Assembly (NCBI GenBank): GCA_938038815.1
Contig: CALHTF010000059.1
Location: 1 to 64,000 of the forward strand
Reading direction: 5' to 3'
Length of the DNA: 64,000 nucleotides
Source of the DNA: an uncultured Acidimicrobiales bacterium
GTDB lineage: Bacteria; Actinomycetota; Acidimicrobiia; Acidimicrobiales; SHLQ01
A program made the translations under genes and the position numbers. The notes beneath the pieces were generated by a model. That model worked only from the letters and a program-made list of their open reading frames with translations. It was not told the DNA's origin and made no database searches. Positions 1 through 9,436 of this stretch are shown in pieces (the stretch's first letter is position 1; every line of letters begins with the position of its first letter).

Positions 1-728
1 CCCTCTCCACTACAGATCCCAGGACCCGCTTGTTCGGCGCCTTTGGCGAGGGCCACCTTCGCCTCCTCGGACAACGCGCCAAAGCTCATGTCCGACACAA
101 AGATCGGCAGGTCGAGTTCGAGGGGGCGTTTGGCGTTCGGACCGATGATCGTTTTCGAATCGACCGGGTGGTCATCGAGTAATGGTCGACGAGCGAGCTG
201 CGCCGTAACGAACTGGATGTTGTCCCACGAGGGCAGCTGCTCTCGCGACACACCCATCGACGTCACCGGACCGTGGTGGCCAAGGTAGGCAAGGCCTTCG
301 TTGGCGAGTCGGCGGATCAGGTTGACGTGCGGCTCTTCGGGCGCGCCGTGCACGTCTTGATAGTCGCCTTGGTAGGCCTCTCGGTCGTAGGGCTGAGGAT
401 GCGACTTCTCCCACAGCGCGATCTCATCAGCGTCGACCAACAGCTGATCGTCTTCGATCCAGCTGGAGAACTTCGCCAGGATTTCGGAGTTGTTGTAGGC
501 GCTCACACCGGTCTGGATCACGTAGTCCCACCCGTGCAATCCACAAATGAGATTGTCGCCGTCGAGGTGGCCGTCGGCCATCAGAGCACCACGATGCAAA
601 CAACGCCCGTACAGCACCGAGTGGTTGTCCTCAAAGCGAACGATCACCAGGTCCACGTCGGCGACTCTTGCGGCCTGAGGCTCGCGGTTCAAGAGTTCGC
701 TCCAGGTGGCGATTGCTGTTGGCTGCAT
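1..728 (-). CDS. Rieske / FMN-binding glutamate synthase-like protein (C-terminus cut by window edge)
   Basis: Translating the minus strand from the ATG at 728 gives an open frame of about 242 codons running off the left edge. Residues 43-65 form a Rieske [2Fe-2S] site: C43-x-H45, 16 residues, C62-x2-H65 (RCLHRG and CGLHGW). A linker follows, then the beginning of an FMN-binding glutamate synthase domain (DLPIFVSDMSFGALSEEAK, then GPGICSGEG at the edge). Known family: GltB2-like FMN proteins resembling the central part of glutamate synthase; the Rieske domain presumably passes electrons to the FMN or an Fe-S centre. The real substrate is unknown. It is divergent from the acetoacetyl-CoA synthetase gene, with a 92-nt gap. 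Confidence 0.8.
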   Translation of the reverse strand, partial: MQPTAIATWSELLNREPQAARVADVDLVIVRFEDNHSVLYGRCLHRGALMADGHLDGDNLICGLHGWDYVIQTGVSAYNNSEILAKFSSWIEDDQLLVDADEIALWEKSHPQPYDREAYQGDYQDVHGAPEEPHVNLIRRLANEGLAYLGHHGPVTSMGVSREQLPSWDNIQFVTAQLARRPLLDDHPVDSKTIIGPNAKRPLELDLPIFVSDMSFGALSEEAKVALAKGAEQAGPGICSGE

Positions 729-820
729 TGCTGATCCTTCGGGTCGAGGGTGCAAAAGGAATCTAGTCGGCAACACCAGATTCGGCTGACGGACACAGGG
801 CCAAGTTCTACACTCCGACG

Positions 821-2782
821 GTGACTTCAGACACCGCTCTTTCGGATCCGCTGTGGACCCCATCGCCAGCCCAGGTTGAGGCGACTCGGCTACACGCCTT
901 CATCGCCAAGGTCGGCGCGGTCGATCCGTCGGTGGTCGACTACGCAACCCTGCACGCCTGGTCGGTCGCCAACCCCGACGCCTTTTGGGATGCCGCATGG
1001 GACTTCACCGGCGTCATCGGATCGAAAGGCTCGACGGTTATCGAGCCCGCAGAGCTAGTGCGCCAGACCCGGTTCTTTCCCGACGCTCAGCTGAACTTCG
1101 CCGAGAACCTCTTAGCCGACCGGGAAGGCGCCGAGGACATCGCCTTGTTGTTCCGTGGCGAAGCCGGACACTCCCGCGACGTTACCCGGGCCGAACTTCG
1201 AGCCCAGGTCGGCGAAATCGCCGCCGCGCTGAGTGCATCGGGGGTGGTTGCCGGCGACCGGGTAGCTGCGTGGTTACCGAACCTGCCCGAGACCTACGCC
1301 ATCATGCTGGCCGCTGCGTCGATAGGCGCCGTATTCACGTCAACCTCGCCCGACTTTGGGTCGTCGGGCGTGATCGACCGGTTCAGCCAGACCGAGCCCA
1401 AAGTCCTGTTCGCCACCGACGGCTACTTCTATGGCGGCAAGCAGCACGACACCCTCGGACGCCTGAGCGAGATCGTCGATGCGCTGCCGTCGGTCGAGAC
1501 GGTTGTGGTGGTGCCCTACGCCCGCGAGTCGCCCACCGTTGCCGATGGGGTGAACGTGTTGGGCGACTGGCTTGCGCCCCATGCCGGAGCCGAGCTCGCG
1601 TTTGCTCCCCTGCCGTTCGATCACCCGCTGTATGTGCTGTATTCGTCGGGCACCACCGGCAAACCAAAGTGCATCATTCACCGAGCAGGCGGCGTGCTGC
1701 TGAAGCATCTGGTCGAGTACCAACTGCACACCGATGTACGTCCCGGCGACAACGTGTTCTACTTCACGACCGCCGGGTGGATGATGTGGAACTGGCTCGC
1801 CAGCGGCCTGGCATCGGGGGCGACCCTCGTGCTCTACGACGGCAACCCGGCGTTCCCCGACCACAACCGGCTGTTCGACCTGGCCGACGAGGTTGGGGTG
1901 ACGATGTTTGGCACCTCGGCCAGCTTCATCGAGTCGCTCAACAAGGCCGGGATGGCACCGGCCGAAACGCACAACCTCGGCACCGTACGGTCGATGTGCT
2001 CGACCGGATCGCCGCTCACCCCCGAAGGCTTCGAGTACATCTACGCCAAGGTCAAAGCCGACCTTCACCTGGCATCGATCTCGGGCGGCACCGACCTTTG
2101 CGGCTGCCTCGTTGCCGGCAACCCAACCGGCCCGGTTCACGCCGGCGAAATTCAGGCCGCCGGCCTGGGTCTCGATATCGATGTGGTCGACTGGGACGCC
2201 AACCCGACCGGCACCAAACAAGGCGAACTGGTCTGCCGCAACGCCTTCCCCTCAATGCCGCTCGGCTTCTGGAACGACCCCGATGACGCTCGTTACCACG
2301 GCGCCTACTTCGAACGGTTCGAGGGCATGTGGCACCAGGGCGACTTTGCGTCGTGGACCCCCAACGGCGGCATGGTGATCTACGGACGATCCGATGCCAC
2401 GCTCAACCCGGGCGGGGTTCGTATCGGCACCGCCGAGATCTACCGCCAGGTCGAACAAGTCGATGCGGTGCTCGACAGTTTGGTGATCGGCCAGGAGTGG
2501 AAACCCGACACCCGCGTGGTGCTGTTCGTGGTGCTTCGTGACGGCATCGACCTCGACGACGATCTACAAAAGTCCATCCGCAGCCAGATCCGCATCGGCG
2601 CATCGCCGCGCCACGTACCAGCGGTCATCGTGGCGGTCCCCGAACTGCCCCGCACCCGCTCGGGCAAGCTGGTCGAGCTAGCGGTTCGAGAAGTGGTTCA
2701 CGGCCGCCCGGTCCACAACCAAGAAGCGATCGCCAACCCCGAAGCCCTCGATCACTTCAAAGACGCGCCCGAGCTGCAGTAG
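821..2782 (+). CDS. acetoacetyl-CoA synthetase (acetoacetate--CoA ligase)
   Basis: A 653-residue ANL-superfamily adenylating enzyme, the usual length for acetoacetyl-CoA synthetase. It activates acetoacetate to acetoacetyl-CoA with ATP, linking ketone bodies or PHB turnover to central metabolism. Visible motifs are the P-loop YSSGTTGKPKCIIH, SGGTDLCGCL, WHQGDFASW, the hinge region GRSDATLNPGGVRIGTAEIY, and the C-terminal PRTRSGKLVELAVREVVHGR that marks this family and contains the catalytic lysine. The start is GTG; no strong Shine-Dalgarno is visible. It is a single gene, divergent from the Rieske/glutamate-synthase gene. Confidence 0.93.
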   Translation: MTSDTALSDPLWTPSPAQVEATRLHAFIAKVGAVDPSVVDYATLHAWSVANPDAFWDAAWDFTGVIGSKGSTVIEPAELVRQTRFFPDAQLNFAENLLADREGAEDIALLFRGEAGHSRDVTRAELRAQVGEIAAALSASGVVAGDRVAAWLPNLPETYAIMLAAASIGAVFTSTSPDFGSSGVIDRFSQTEPKVLFATDGYFYGGKQHDTLGRLSEIVDALPSVETVVVVPYARESPTVADGVNVLGDWLAPHAGAELAFAPLPFDHPLYVLYSSGTTGKPKCIIHRAGGVLLKHLVEYQLHTDVRPGDNVFYFTTAGWMMWNWLASGLASGATLVLYDGNPAFPDHNRLFDLADEVGVTMFGTSASFIESLNKAGMAPAETHNLGTVRSMCSTGSPLTPEGFEYIYAKVKADLHLASISGGTDLCGCLVAGNPTGPVHAGEIQAAGLGLDIDVVDWDANPTGTKQGELVCRNAFPSMPLGFWNDPDDARYHGAYFERFEGMWHQGDFASWTPNGGMVIYGRSDATLNPGGVRIGTAEIYRQVEQVDAVLDSLVIGQEWKPDTRVVLFVVLRDGIDLDDDLQKSIRSQIRIGASPRHVPAVIVAVPELPRTRSGKLVELAVREVVHGRPVHNQEAIANPEALDHFKDAPELQ

Positions 2783-2850
2783 ATCATCCCAACAACAACA
2801 ACAACACTGACAACATCCACCCCATCAGCATCAGGGCGGAGTACGTTTCG

Positions 2851-3219
2851 GTGTTCATGACCTGGGGAAAGTCACGACACGAACAGGGGCGGGCTGCCGC
2901 ACCGGTGAATCAAGATTCGAGTCGCCTCGCCGACCGCGTATTGTTGACGCTCATCACCCAAACCGAACAGATCAATGCCCGGCTTACGCTGCTCGAAGAC
3001 CGGTTCGACGCCAGTATGGTTCCGACCGGGGACGCGCCGGGTCAGGCCAACCTGGGCGACCTTCGAGCCCAGACCGAACGCCTGGCGTCGGAGCTAACCG
3101 ATGTCAGTGCAGCACTGCTTGGCGCGGCGCAGCCTTCGCCAGACGAGACCGAGATCGACCTGACCGATCAGACGATTCGCCTCGACCGCCCCAACAATGG
3201 ATGGCTGCCCAGCAACTAG
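2851..3219 (+). CDS. hypothetical small coiled-coil protein
   Basis: A 122-residue protein that I do not recognise. The middle (about residues 28-90) has heptad-like spacing (LADRVLLTLITQTEQINARLTLLEDRF, written here only as a description of a run rich in Leu/Ile, Gln and Glu), suggesting one or two coiled-coil helices. The tail is acidic and has no membrane segment. The GTG start is preferred over the ATG two codons later because GGCGGAG lies 9 nt upstream of it. The 3' end overlaps the convergent Flp pilin gene by 4 nt. Confidence 0.55.
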   Translation: MFMTWGKSRHEQGRAAAPVNQDSSRLADRVLLTLITQTEQINARLTLLEDRFDASMVPTGDAPGQANLGDLRAQTERLASELTDVSAALLGAAQPSPDETEIDLTDQTIRLDRPNNGWLPSN

Positions 3220-3404
3220 TCGATAGCGGAAGCGATTTCGGTCGAGTGATAGCTGATGCTCTGACCAAACGTTGAGATCGCGGCCATGGCGACCACGGCG
3301 ATCAACGAGACCAAGAGCAGGTATTCAACGAGGGACGCCCCTCGATCATCTCGATGCTGAAGACTCGTTATGAAACCAACGAACGACGCAACCCACCTGT
3401 GCAC
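3216..3404 (-). CDS. Flp/Fap-type pilin
   Basis: A 62-residue type IVb (Flp) pilin precursor. The diagnostic stretch is RGASLVEYLLLVSLIAVVA: Gly-Ala before the processed hydrophobic helix, with the conserved Glu at +5 of the mature pilin (ASLVEY). Prepilin peptidase would cut after the Gly, and subunits assemble through the helix into Tad/Flp pili. The GTG start at 3404 is supported by GAGG 7 nt upstream. No Tad export ATPase, TadB/C or prepilin peptidase gene lies in this window, so the pilin is separated from any assembly machinery here. Confidence 0.85.
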   Translation of the reverse strand: MHRWVASFVGFITSLQHRDDRGASLVEYLLLVSLIAVVAMAAISTFGQSISYHSTEIASAID

Positions 3405-3522
3405 GACAAATCCTCTTCGTAGAAGTTCTCTGTCGGCCGTATCGGCGCGACCGAAGAAAAACCCGAGCTATTTCTGTGGCTCGAGGGCGAAATGAGCCAA
3501 ACGCCCTACCGCCGTGATTGCC

Positions 3523-6500
3523 CTACGCCGGTTCGGGCTCTGGCTCGACGGTGGTGTCGGGCGAGGACTCTTCAGGTGGAATCGTCGTGGTGGTCGTCGG
3601 CGGCAAGAACTCGCTCGGGACCTCTTGGCCTTCGAGTCGGTACTGTTCGGCGATCTGTTCGCGAAGCCGTTCGGCCCGCTCGTCGGCATCGGCCGCCCGG
3701 TCGTTCTCGATCTCGAACAACTCGATCAACAAGCTAAGCAGCTCGGACCGGTCGGGATCTGGCTCGTCGGCGTCGTCGGTGTCGTCACTCGTTGGCGGCG
3801 GAACGGTCACGCCAAGCGAACTGCTCTCCACGACCCGCTCGCCATTGGTGGTGCCGAACAACAAGTCGAGAGCCTTGCCGAAGCTGGTACCCATCGCTAC
3901 CTCGCCGTCCATCGACACGATCACCTGACGCAGTTCGGGCACTGCGCTGTCGCCTTCGGCCTGCACGTACATCGGGCGAACATACAGAATCGACTTGCCC
4001 ATCGGGATCAGCTGGAACTCACCAAAGAGCACCTGCGAACCCTGGTCGTCGAGCAGGGTGTTCTCGCGCGACACCTCGGTGTTGGCGGCAATACGCGACG
4101 CCACAAACAACGGCCCGGGCACGTTACTGCTACCCATGCGGTATTCGATGAGCTTGCCGTAGTCCTCGGCGCTCGAGTCGGCCACCACGACAGCGGTGAG
4201 TTCTCGACGTTCGTCGCGGTCGGGCTGGGGCCGGGGCACAAAGCTGCGAAGAGCAACGAACCGTTCTTCGGTTTCGCCCGGCAGTACCTGCACCGCGTAG
4301 TACGGATCGATACGGGCAACCGTCTCGACCTCACCGGTGAGGGTCTGGGTGGTGATCGTGTTGCCCACGTCGGGACGAATGCCCGGGTCCTGGGCGGCGA
4401 TCCACGCGGCCGACGCCGAAAGGAACGCCTCGGGCTGCTCGCTCGGCAGCTGGTACTGGCCCCACATGTTGGTCTGAATAGTGAACAACTCTTGGGGGAA
4501 TCGCAGATGGTCGGCCAAGTCGTCGGGCATCTGATCGGCGGGCAGGATCAAACCCGGGAAGGCGTTCATGTACGCCTCGATGATCGGATCTTCGAGGTTG
4601 GGCGTGAGGTAGAACTTCACGTCGCCGTCGTAAGCGTCGACCACCGATTTGACCGAGTTGCGGATGTAGTTCGAACGGCTAGCGAGGCGGGTGTTGGGCT
4701 GGCCGCTGCCCTGCGATGCCCGCTGAGCGTACGGATAGCGGTCCGAGGTCGTGTAGCCGTCGATGACGTAGTGCACCCGACCGTCGATAACGACCGGATA
4801 CGGGTCGCTGTCGTACTGCAGGAACGGTGCGAGGTTCTTCGCCCGGTCGGTCACGTTGCGATGAAACAGCACCTTCGATTCTTCGGTGACGAACTCCGAG
4901 ATCAGCGGGTCGATCTGGCCGAACCGCATCGAGAACGCCACCTTGCGGAAGAACGAATCGAGGGTCACGCCGCCGGTGCCGTCGTAGCGGATAAGGCGCT
5001 CTTGGCCGGTGTCGTCGGTGAAGTCGATCTCGTCACGGGTGGCGCCCACGACCGAGTACGACGACAGCCCTTCGGAGTAGTACAGCTGCGGCTGGTCGAT
5101 CTCGACGCCCAGCTCTTCTTCGATCTTGAGCGGGATGTCGGCCGCCAAGAATTCGGGCCGACCACTGACCCCGACGGTGTCGCCCTGGGCGATCGCCACG
5201 CCGTAACCGTGGGTGAAGGCCACGTGCTCGTTTTCCCACGCGTTCTGGGTGGTGAGGTCGAGCTCGCGAGCACCGACCACCACGGGGGTGAGCTCGCCGT
5301 CGATCACGTAGCGGTCGGTGTCGAGGCTCTTGGGGAACTGGTAGAAACCGCGATCGCCCTGCAAGTTCTGGAACGTGCTGCCCATGATGCGAGGGTCCAT
5401 GAGGCGCACGTCGTTGAGCAGGTCGGCGTTCTCGGCCAACACCGCATTGTCGACCGTCGAGACAAAGCTGTCGTCGTATTCGAAGGTGCGTCGGTCGACA
5501 TTGTCGAGGCCGTACGCAGCGCGGGTCGCTTCAATGTTGCGGGTTGTGTAGAGGGCTTCGCGATTGGTCTCGTTCGGGTCGACCTGAAAGCGCTGCACGA
5601 CCGCCGGGTAGATGCCGCCCATCACGATCGCCACAAAGGCCCACAGACCAACGGCCAACGCAGGAAGGGTCCAGCCTCGCCAGCGAATGTTGGCCAGCAA
5701 CAACACGACCGCAAAACCCGAAATCAGCATCAGCAGCTGGATCGCCGGAAGCTGCGCATTGACGTCGGTGTAGGTCGCGCCGTCGACCACACCCCGGGTC
5801 GAGACGGTGAGCTCAAAGCGCTGCAGGTAGTAGTCGGCCGCCTTGATCAGCGCTAGCAGCGCCAACAGCACCGAAAGGTGGGCCTTGACCGCCGGCGTTG
5901 CCCGGTCGCCGGGGTTCCGCATGCGGATTCCACCGTTGATGTAGTGGGCGATCATGGTGATCAGCAGCGCGGCGACCACCGCACTAAACAGCCAGCTCAC
6001 CACGTAGCTTAGGAACGGCAGCTCGAAGATGTAGAAACCAATATCGGTGTTGAACTGCGGATCGTCGACCCCAAAGTCGACCCGGTTACGAAACAGCAGC
6101 CACTTGTTCCAGTGCGACGGAACGTTCCACGCCACCATCACCGAGAACAAGAACGCCGACCCAAACCGCACGTAGCGGTCCTTATCGCCCACCAGTTCGT
6201 GGTACTGCTCGAGCAAATCTTCCTCGGGGCCAAGCGGGCGGATCGCCGGCGCAATGCGCTGGGCGATCCACAAGTTGAGCATCAACAACCCAAAGAACAC
6301 GCCGAAAAACACGGCGAACATGCCGAGCTTGGCTTGGATGATCGCGCTCCACACGCTGACCCGGTCGAGCGAATCAAACCACAGGTAGTTGGTCCAGAAA
6401 TTCGAGATGCCCCGCAGCGACAAAATCAGAACGAACGCGATCGCCATGAGGGCAAAGAGCAACAACCGACCACGACCGCCAGGCCGCTGAACGGTACGTC

Positions 6501-6528
6501 GAGGGAGCGGTGAAGAGGCCGGACGCAT
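3523..6528 (-). CDS. UPF0182 family membrane protein
   Basis: A 1001-residue member of UPF0182 (COG1615), close to the usual actinobacterial length. The N-terminal third has about seven transmembrane helices (near residues 20-42, 62-86, 110-130, 165-190, 210-230, 262-285 and 290-312). A large extracytoplasmic domain of about 550 residues follows, then a low-complexity acidic, Pro/Thr-rich tail ending in PEPEPA. Its function is not established. In mycobacteria the homologue sits beside a PDZ-protease gene; here the PDZ-Lon gene is also upstream on the same strand but separated from it by the large DivIVA-like gene. Start at 6528 is ATG without an obvious Shine-Dalgarno. Confidence 0.9.
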   Translation of the reverse strand: MRPASSPLPRRTVQRPGGRGRLLLFALMAIAFVLILSLRGISNFWTNYLWFDSLDRVSVWSAIIQAKLGMFAVFFGVFFGLLMLNLWIAQRIAPAIRPLGPEEDLLEQYHELVGDKDRYVRFGSAFLFSVMVAWNVPSHWNKWLLFRNRVDFGVDDPQFNTDIGFYIFELPFLSYVVSWLFSAVVAALLITMIAHYINGGIRMRNPGDRATPAVKAHLSVLLALLALIKAADYYLQRFELTVSTRGVVDGATYTDVNAQLPAIQLLMLISGFAVVLLLANIRWRGWTLPALAVGLWAFVAIVMGGIYPAVVQRFQVDPNETNREALYTTRNIEATRAAYGLDNVDRRTFEYDDSFVSTVDNAVLAENADLLNDVRLMDPRIMGSTFQNLQGDRGFYQFPKSLDTDRYVIDGELTPVVVGARELDLTTQNAWENEHVAFTHGYGVAIAQGDTVGVSGRPEFLAADIPLKIEEELGVEIDQPQLYYSEGLSSYSVVGATRDEIDFTDDTGQERLIRYDGTGGVTLDSFFRKVAFSMRFGQIDPLISEFVTEESKVLFHRNVTDRAKNLAPFLQYDSDPYPVVIDGRVHYVIDGYTTSDRYPYAQRASQGSGQPNTRLASRSNYIRNSVKSVVDAYDGDVKFYLTPNLEDPIIEAYMNAFPGLILPADQMPDDLADHLRFPQELFTIQTNMWGQYQLPSEQPEAFLSASAAWIAAQDPGIRPDVGNTITTQTLTGEVETVARIDPYYAVQVLPGETEERFVALRSFVPRPQPDRDERRELTAVVVADSSAEDYGKLIEYRMGSSNVPGPLFVASRIAANTEVSRENTLLDDQGSQVLFGEFQLIPMGKSILYVRPMYVQAEGDSAVPELRQVIVSMDGEVAMGTSFGKALDLLFGTTNGERVVESSSLGVTVPPPTSDDTDDADEPDPDRSELLSLLIELFEIENDRAADADERAERLREQIAEQYRLEGQEVPSEFLPPTTTTTIPPEESSPDTTVEPEPEPA

Positions 6529-6577
6529 GTCGGTCAGAGTACAAGCCAGGTGTGAGCTAACCGCATCAGGTCGGGGC

Positions 6578-9352
6578 TTAAGATCCTGATTCGGGAATTA
6601 CTAGGCACCGGCATCCGCTGGTGGCCGGTGGATGCAGGTGACCGCTCGGGAACGTGCTTCCGACCTCCACCGAGCCAGCGACCACATTCGAGGTGCAGGC
6701 TTTGCCGCACTGGCTATCGGGCGCGAGCTCCCACCGGACGCTTGCGGCCCGGTCGATCTGCTCGTAGTAGCCGTCGTTGTAGGCCGAAACGAGCAGGTTC
6801 GACGCCAGGTTGGTCATGCGCTGCACCTTGATCTCTCGATACAGCGTGCGCAGCAGATCGATCGCCACATCGGGGTCGTCGTTCTCGGCCAAAATCTTGT
6901 CGACCTGCTCACGCAGATCGGAGAACACTTCGTCGGCTGCCTGTTGGGCCGCAGCGGCTGGGTCGAAGCTCGCATCGAGCGAACCGGCACCCGAGGTAAA
7001 GGCCCACTGCAGTTTGGTAAGCGCGACCTCTATGTAACGACCGGTATGGGTCGACAAATCACCAGCCACCGCCTCGATCGAGGCATCTGCGGCGTTGGTT
7101 CGAACGAGGTTGAGCAACTCGTTCTGTTCATCGGCCAGGCGACGCTTCAGCACCTTGCTCGTGCTCTTCTCCACATTGGCCAACGCCTCGCGGCGGGCGA
7201 CCACGTGCTGTTCGGCCTGCTGTAGACGGCTCAGCTCAGGCGCCGGTTGTGACTTTTGGGCCTCGGGTTCATCGGTCGTCTTGGCTTTGGACTTCTTTGA
7301 CTTGCCCTTTGCCTTGCTTGTGGATTTGGCCGGGGCGTCGTCGGGTTCGGGTGACTCGGGCGCTGGCTCGTCGCCATCGACCGCATCGGCGACCGAGGCG
7401 GCCGCCGCCGAACCAGCGAGCACCGTCGTGGCTTGAGCGACCCGTTTCTCGCGATCGGCGCGCAGCCGTTCGAACAGGTCGTCGACCGTGGAGTCATCCG
7501 GGTCGGATTCGCCGCCGGTCGCTGCCTCAACTTCGGGCTCGGGCTCGGGCTCAGGTTCGGTTTCTACTTCGGCGTCGGTCTCGGACTCGGACTCGGCCGC
7601 AGCTGCTTCTTCAGGCTCGGGGGCATCGGCATCGGCTTCAGCCTCGGTCTCAGGCTCGGCTTCGGGCTCGGCCGCAACTACTTCGTGAGGCTCAGGTGCG
7701 TCGGCCTCGGCTTGGGCCTCGCCGGGTTCGTCGACGCCCTCGTCGATTCCGTCCTTGCCGGTTTCATCCTCGCCGGTTTCGTCCTCGTCGGTTTCGTGTT
7801 TGGCCGGGTCTCCTGCTGGCTCGTCGATTTCCGACTCGGCTTCGGTTTCGACGGAAGCCTCATCGGTCGGCTCTAGTTCAACGGGCTCGTTCTCTACGGC
7901 TTGGTCCGGTTGGTCGAGCGACGGATCGAGGTCGACGATTGCTGCGGCCGCATTGGTAGCGCTCACCACCTCAAGCTCAACGGTTGGGTCGAGTACCCGC
8001 ACCTCCTCAAACTCGGCCGCAATGTCGACGGTTGGCACCGGCTCTTTCGGCAGTCCTTGCGCCTCGGGCGGCAACGGCTTGCTGCGGCGAAACACTCCAC
8101 CGCGACCGTCCTTGCCGATCTCGGACAAGACAAGGCCATCAGCATCATCGTCGCCAGCACCATCGTCAGCGGTGTCGTTGGGTGGTTCATCTTGCGGATC
8201 GGACTCGGCGGCAGATTCGGCCGGGTCGGCGGGGGCATCGGGGATCTCGGGTTCGACTTCAGCCTCAAGGTCGGGCGCCGGTTCAGGCTCGGGTTGGCTC
8301 TCGATATCGAAGGGCTTATCGACCTCGTCGTCACCGACCACCACGCCGTGGGCCTCGGCCACCACAGCGGCCGCCATTTCCGTGGGCGAAGGCCCAACGA
8401 CGGCCTTTACGTCGTCGTCGGAAACGATCGGTGCGCCCACTAATCGGGCGGTTTGGATCTCGCGCTCCAACTCCTCCACCGGAGCCGCAGCCGACACCGT
8501 GCGACCGGCCGCCTCTGCGGCGCGGCGAGCGGCGGGCAAGGAATAGTCGAGGTCGCGGTTGACCTCCTCAACCGAGGTCGACGCAGCCTTGATCGCTTCG
8601 AGCAGCCGTTCTCGGCCCGCCCGCAACTGCTCAAGCTGCACCTTGGCGTTGGTGCGCCGACGCGACAGGTCGGTGAGAATCCGCTCGCGCACCAGCTTTG
8701 CCTCGGCGACCATCATGCGTCCTTCATGGCGAGCTTCAGCGACCAACTTCTCGCTCTCGACCCGAGCCAGCGCCCGGATCTCGTCGGCTTCTTCCTGCGC
8801 TTGGGCGAACGCCGCCTGACGCTGTTCGTCTACGAGGTTCTTTTCCGACTCGACCAGTGCATCGAGCTCGGACTGGCGGGTTGTTAGGTCGGCCAACAGC
8901 CCGTCGGCTTCGTCTTGGGCCGCGCGACGAATCACCTCAGCGTCTTCGTCGGCCTTGGCCCGCACCTCGGCAACATCTTGGTCAGCCTTTGACCGGAGCT
9001 CGGTTGCCTCCTGCTCGGCCGTGGCTCGTAGCTCGGCGGCGTCGGTCTCGGCCGCCTCCAACCGTTCAGTGGCCGAGTCGCGCGCCGTCTGCAAAATGCG
9101 GACCGCGTCTTCGCCAAGCTTGGCGGCGAGCACCTCTTCATCGACCAACTGGGCGGCCTCTAGTTCGCGCTTCGCTTCGGCGACGAGCGCGTCGGCTTCA
9201 GCCCGAAGGTCGTCAAGATCGCGGAGTTGGCGGCTCAGCGTTTGCAGAAAGGCCCGAACCTCAAGCTGGTCGTAGCCTCGAAACGAGCTCGAAAAGCTAG
9301 CTTCGGCGATCGTTTTGGGGTTGCGAATGTCGGGCATTCCATCGGCAGCCAT
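6578..9352 (-). CDS. DivIVA-like coiled-coil protein with phage Mu-F-like C-terminus
   Basis: About 924 residues in three visible parts. First, a DivIVA-like N-terminus (RNPKTIAEASFSSSFRGYDQ, continuing LEVRAFL) followed by a long Ala/Glu/Gln coiled coil to about residue 270. Second, a 350-residue acidic Pro/Glu/Ala/Asp linker, probably disordered. Third, a helical C-terminal domain ending W..APDSQCGKAC, GSTFPSGHLHPP, GCRCLVIP, which resembles the Cys/His tail of phage Mu F / SPP1 gp7 head-morphogenesis proteins. DivIVA-type proteins mark poles and septa and recruit partners. Candidate starts are the ATG at 9352 and another at 9337, just before the conserved domain; a TTG at 9373 is also in frame. 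None has a strong Shine-Dalgarno. It lies between the PDZ-Lon and UPF0182 genes. Confidence 0.75.
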   Translation of the reverse strand: MAADGMPDIRNPKTIAEASFSSSFRGYDQLEVRAFLQTLSRQLRDLDDLRAEADALVAEAKRELEAAQLVDEEVLAAKLGEDAVRILQTARDSATERLEAAETDAAELRATAEQEATELRSKADQDVAEVRAKADEDAEVIRRAAQDEADGLLADLTTRQSELDALVESEKNLVDEQRQAAFAQAQEEADEIRALARVESEKLVAEARHEGRMMVAEAKLVRERILTDLSRRRTNAKVQLEQLRAGRERLLEAIKAASTSVEEVNRDLDYSLPAARRAAEAAGRTVSAAAPVEELEREIQTARLVGAPIVSDDDVKAVVGPSPTEMAAAVVAEAHGVVVGDDEVDKPFDIESQPEPEPAPDLEAEVEPEIPDAPADPAESAAESDPQDEPPNDTADDGAGDDDADGLVLSEIGKDGRGGVFRRSKPLPPEAQGLPKEPVPTVDIAAEFEEVRVLDPTVELEVVSATNAAAAIVDLDPSLDQPDQAVENEPVELEPTDEASVETEAESEIDEPAGDPAKHETDEDETGEDETGKDGIDEGVDEPGEAQAEADAPEPHEVVAAEPEAEPETEAEADADAPEPEEAAAAESESETDAEVETEPEPEPEPEVEAATGGESDPDDSTVDDLFERLRADREKRVAQATTVLAGSAAAASVADAVDGDEPAPESPEPDDAPAKSTSKAKGKSKKSKAKTTDEPEAQKSQPAPELSRLQQAEQHVVARREALANVEKSTSKVLKRRLADEQNELLNLVRTNAADASIEAVAGDLSTHTGRYIEVALTKLQWAFTSGAGSLDASFDPAAAAQQAADEVFSDLREQVDKILAENDDPDVAIDLLRTLYREIKVQRMTNLASNLLVSAYNDGYYEQIDRAASVRWELAPDSQCGKACTSNVVAGSVEVGSTFPSGHLHPPATSGCRCLVIPESGS

Positions 9353-9436
9353 CGCCGTCAAGGCTAGAAGCAAAACCCGAAAGACCGACGGGAGCGAATT
9401 TCACCGCCTCCGAAGGCGACCGTGACGACCCTGGCG

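Noticed and set aside
3514..5856. A 780-residue plus-strand open frame opposite the UPF0182 gene
   Set aside because: It is a mirror of a well-supported gene. Its composition (Arg/Val/His/Gly-rich) is typical of antisense high-GC frames and it has no recognisable domain.
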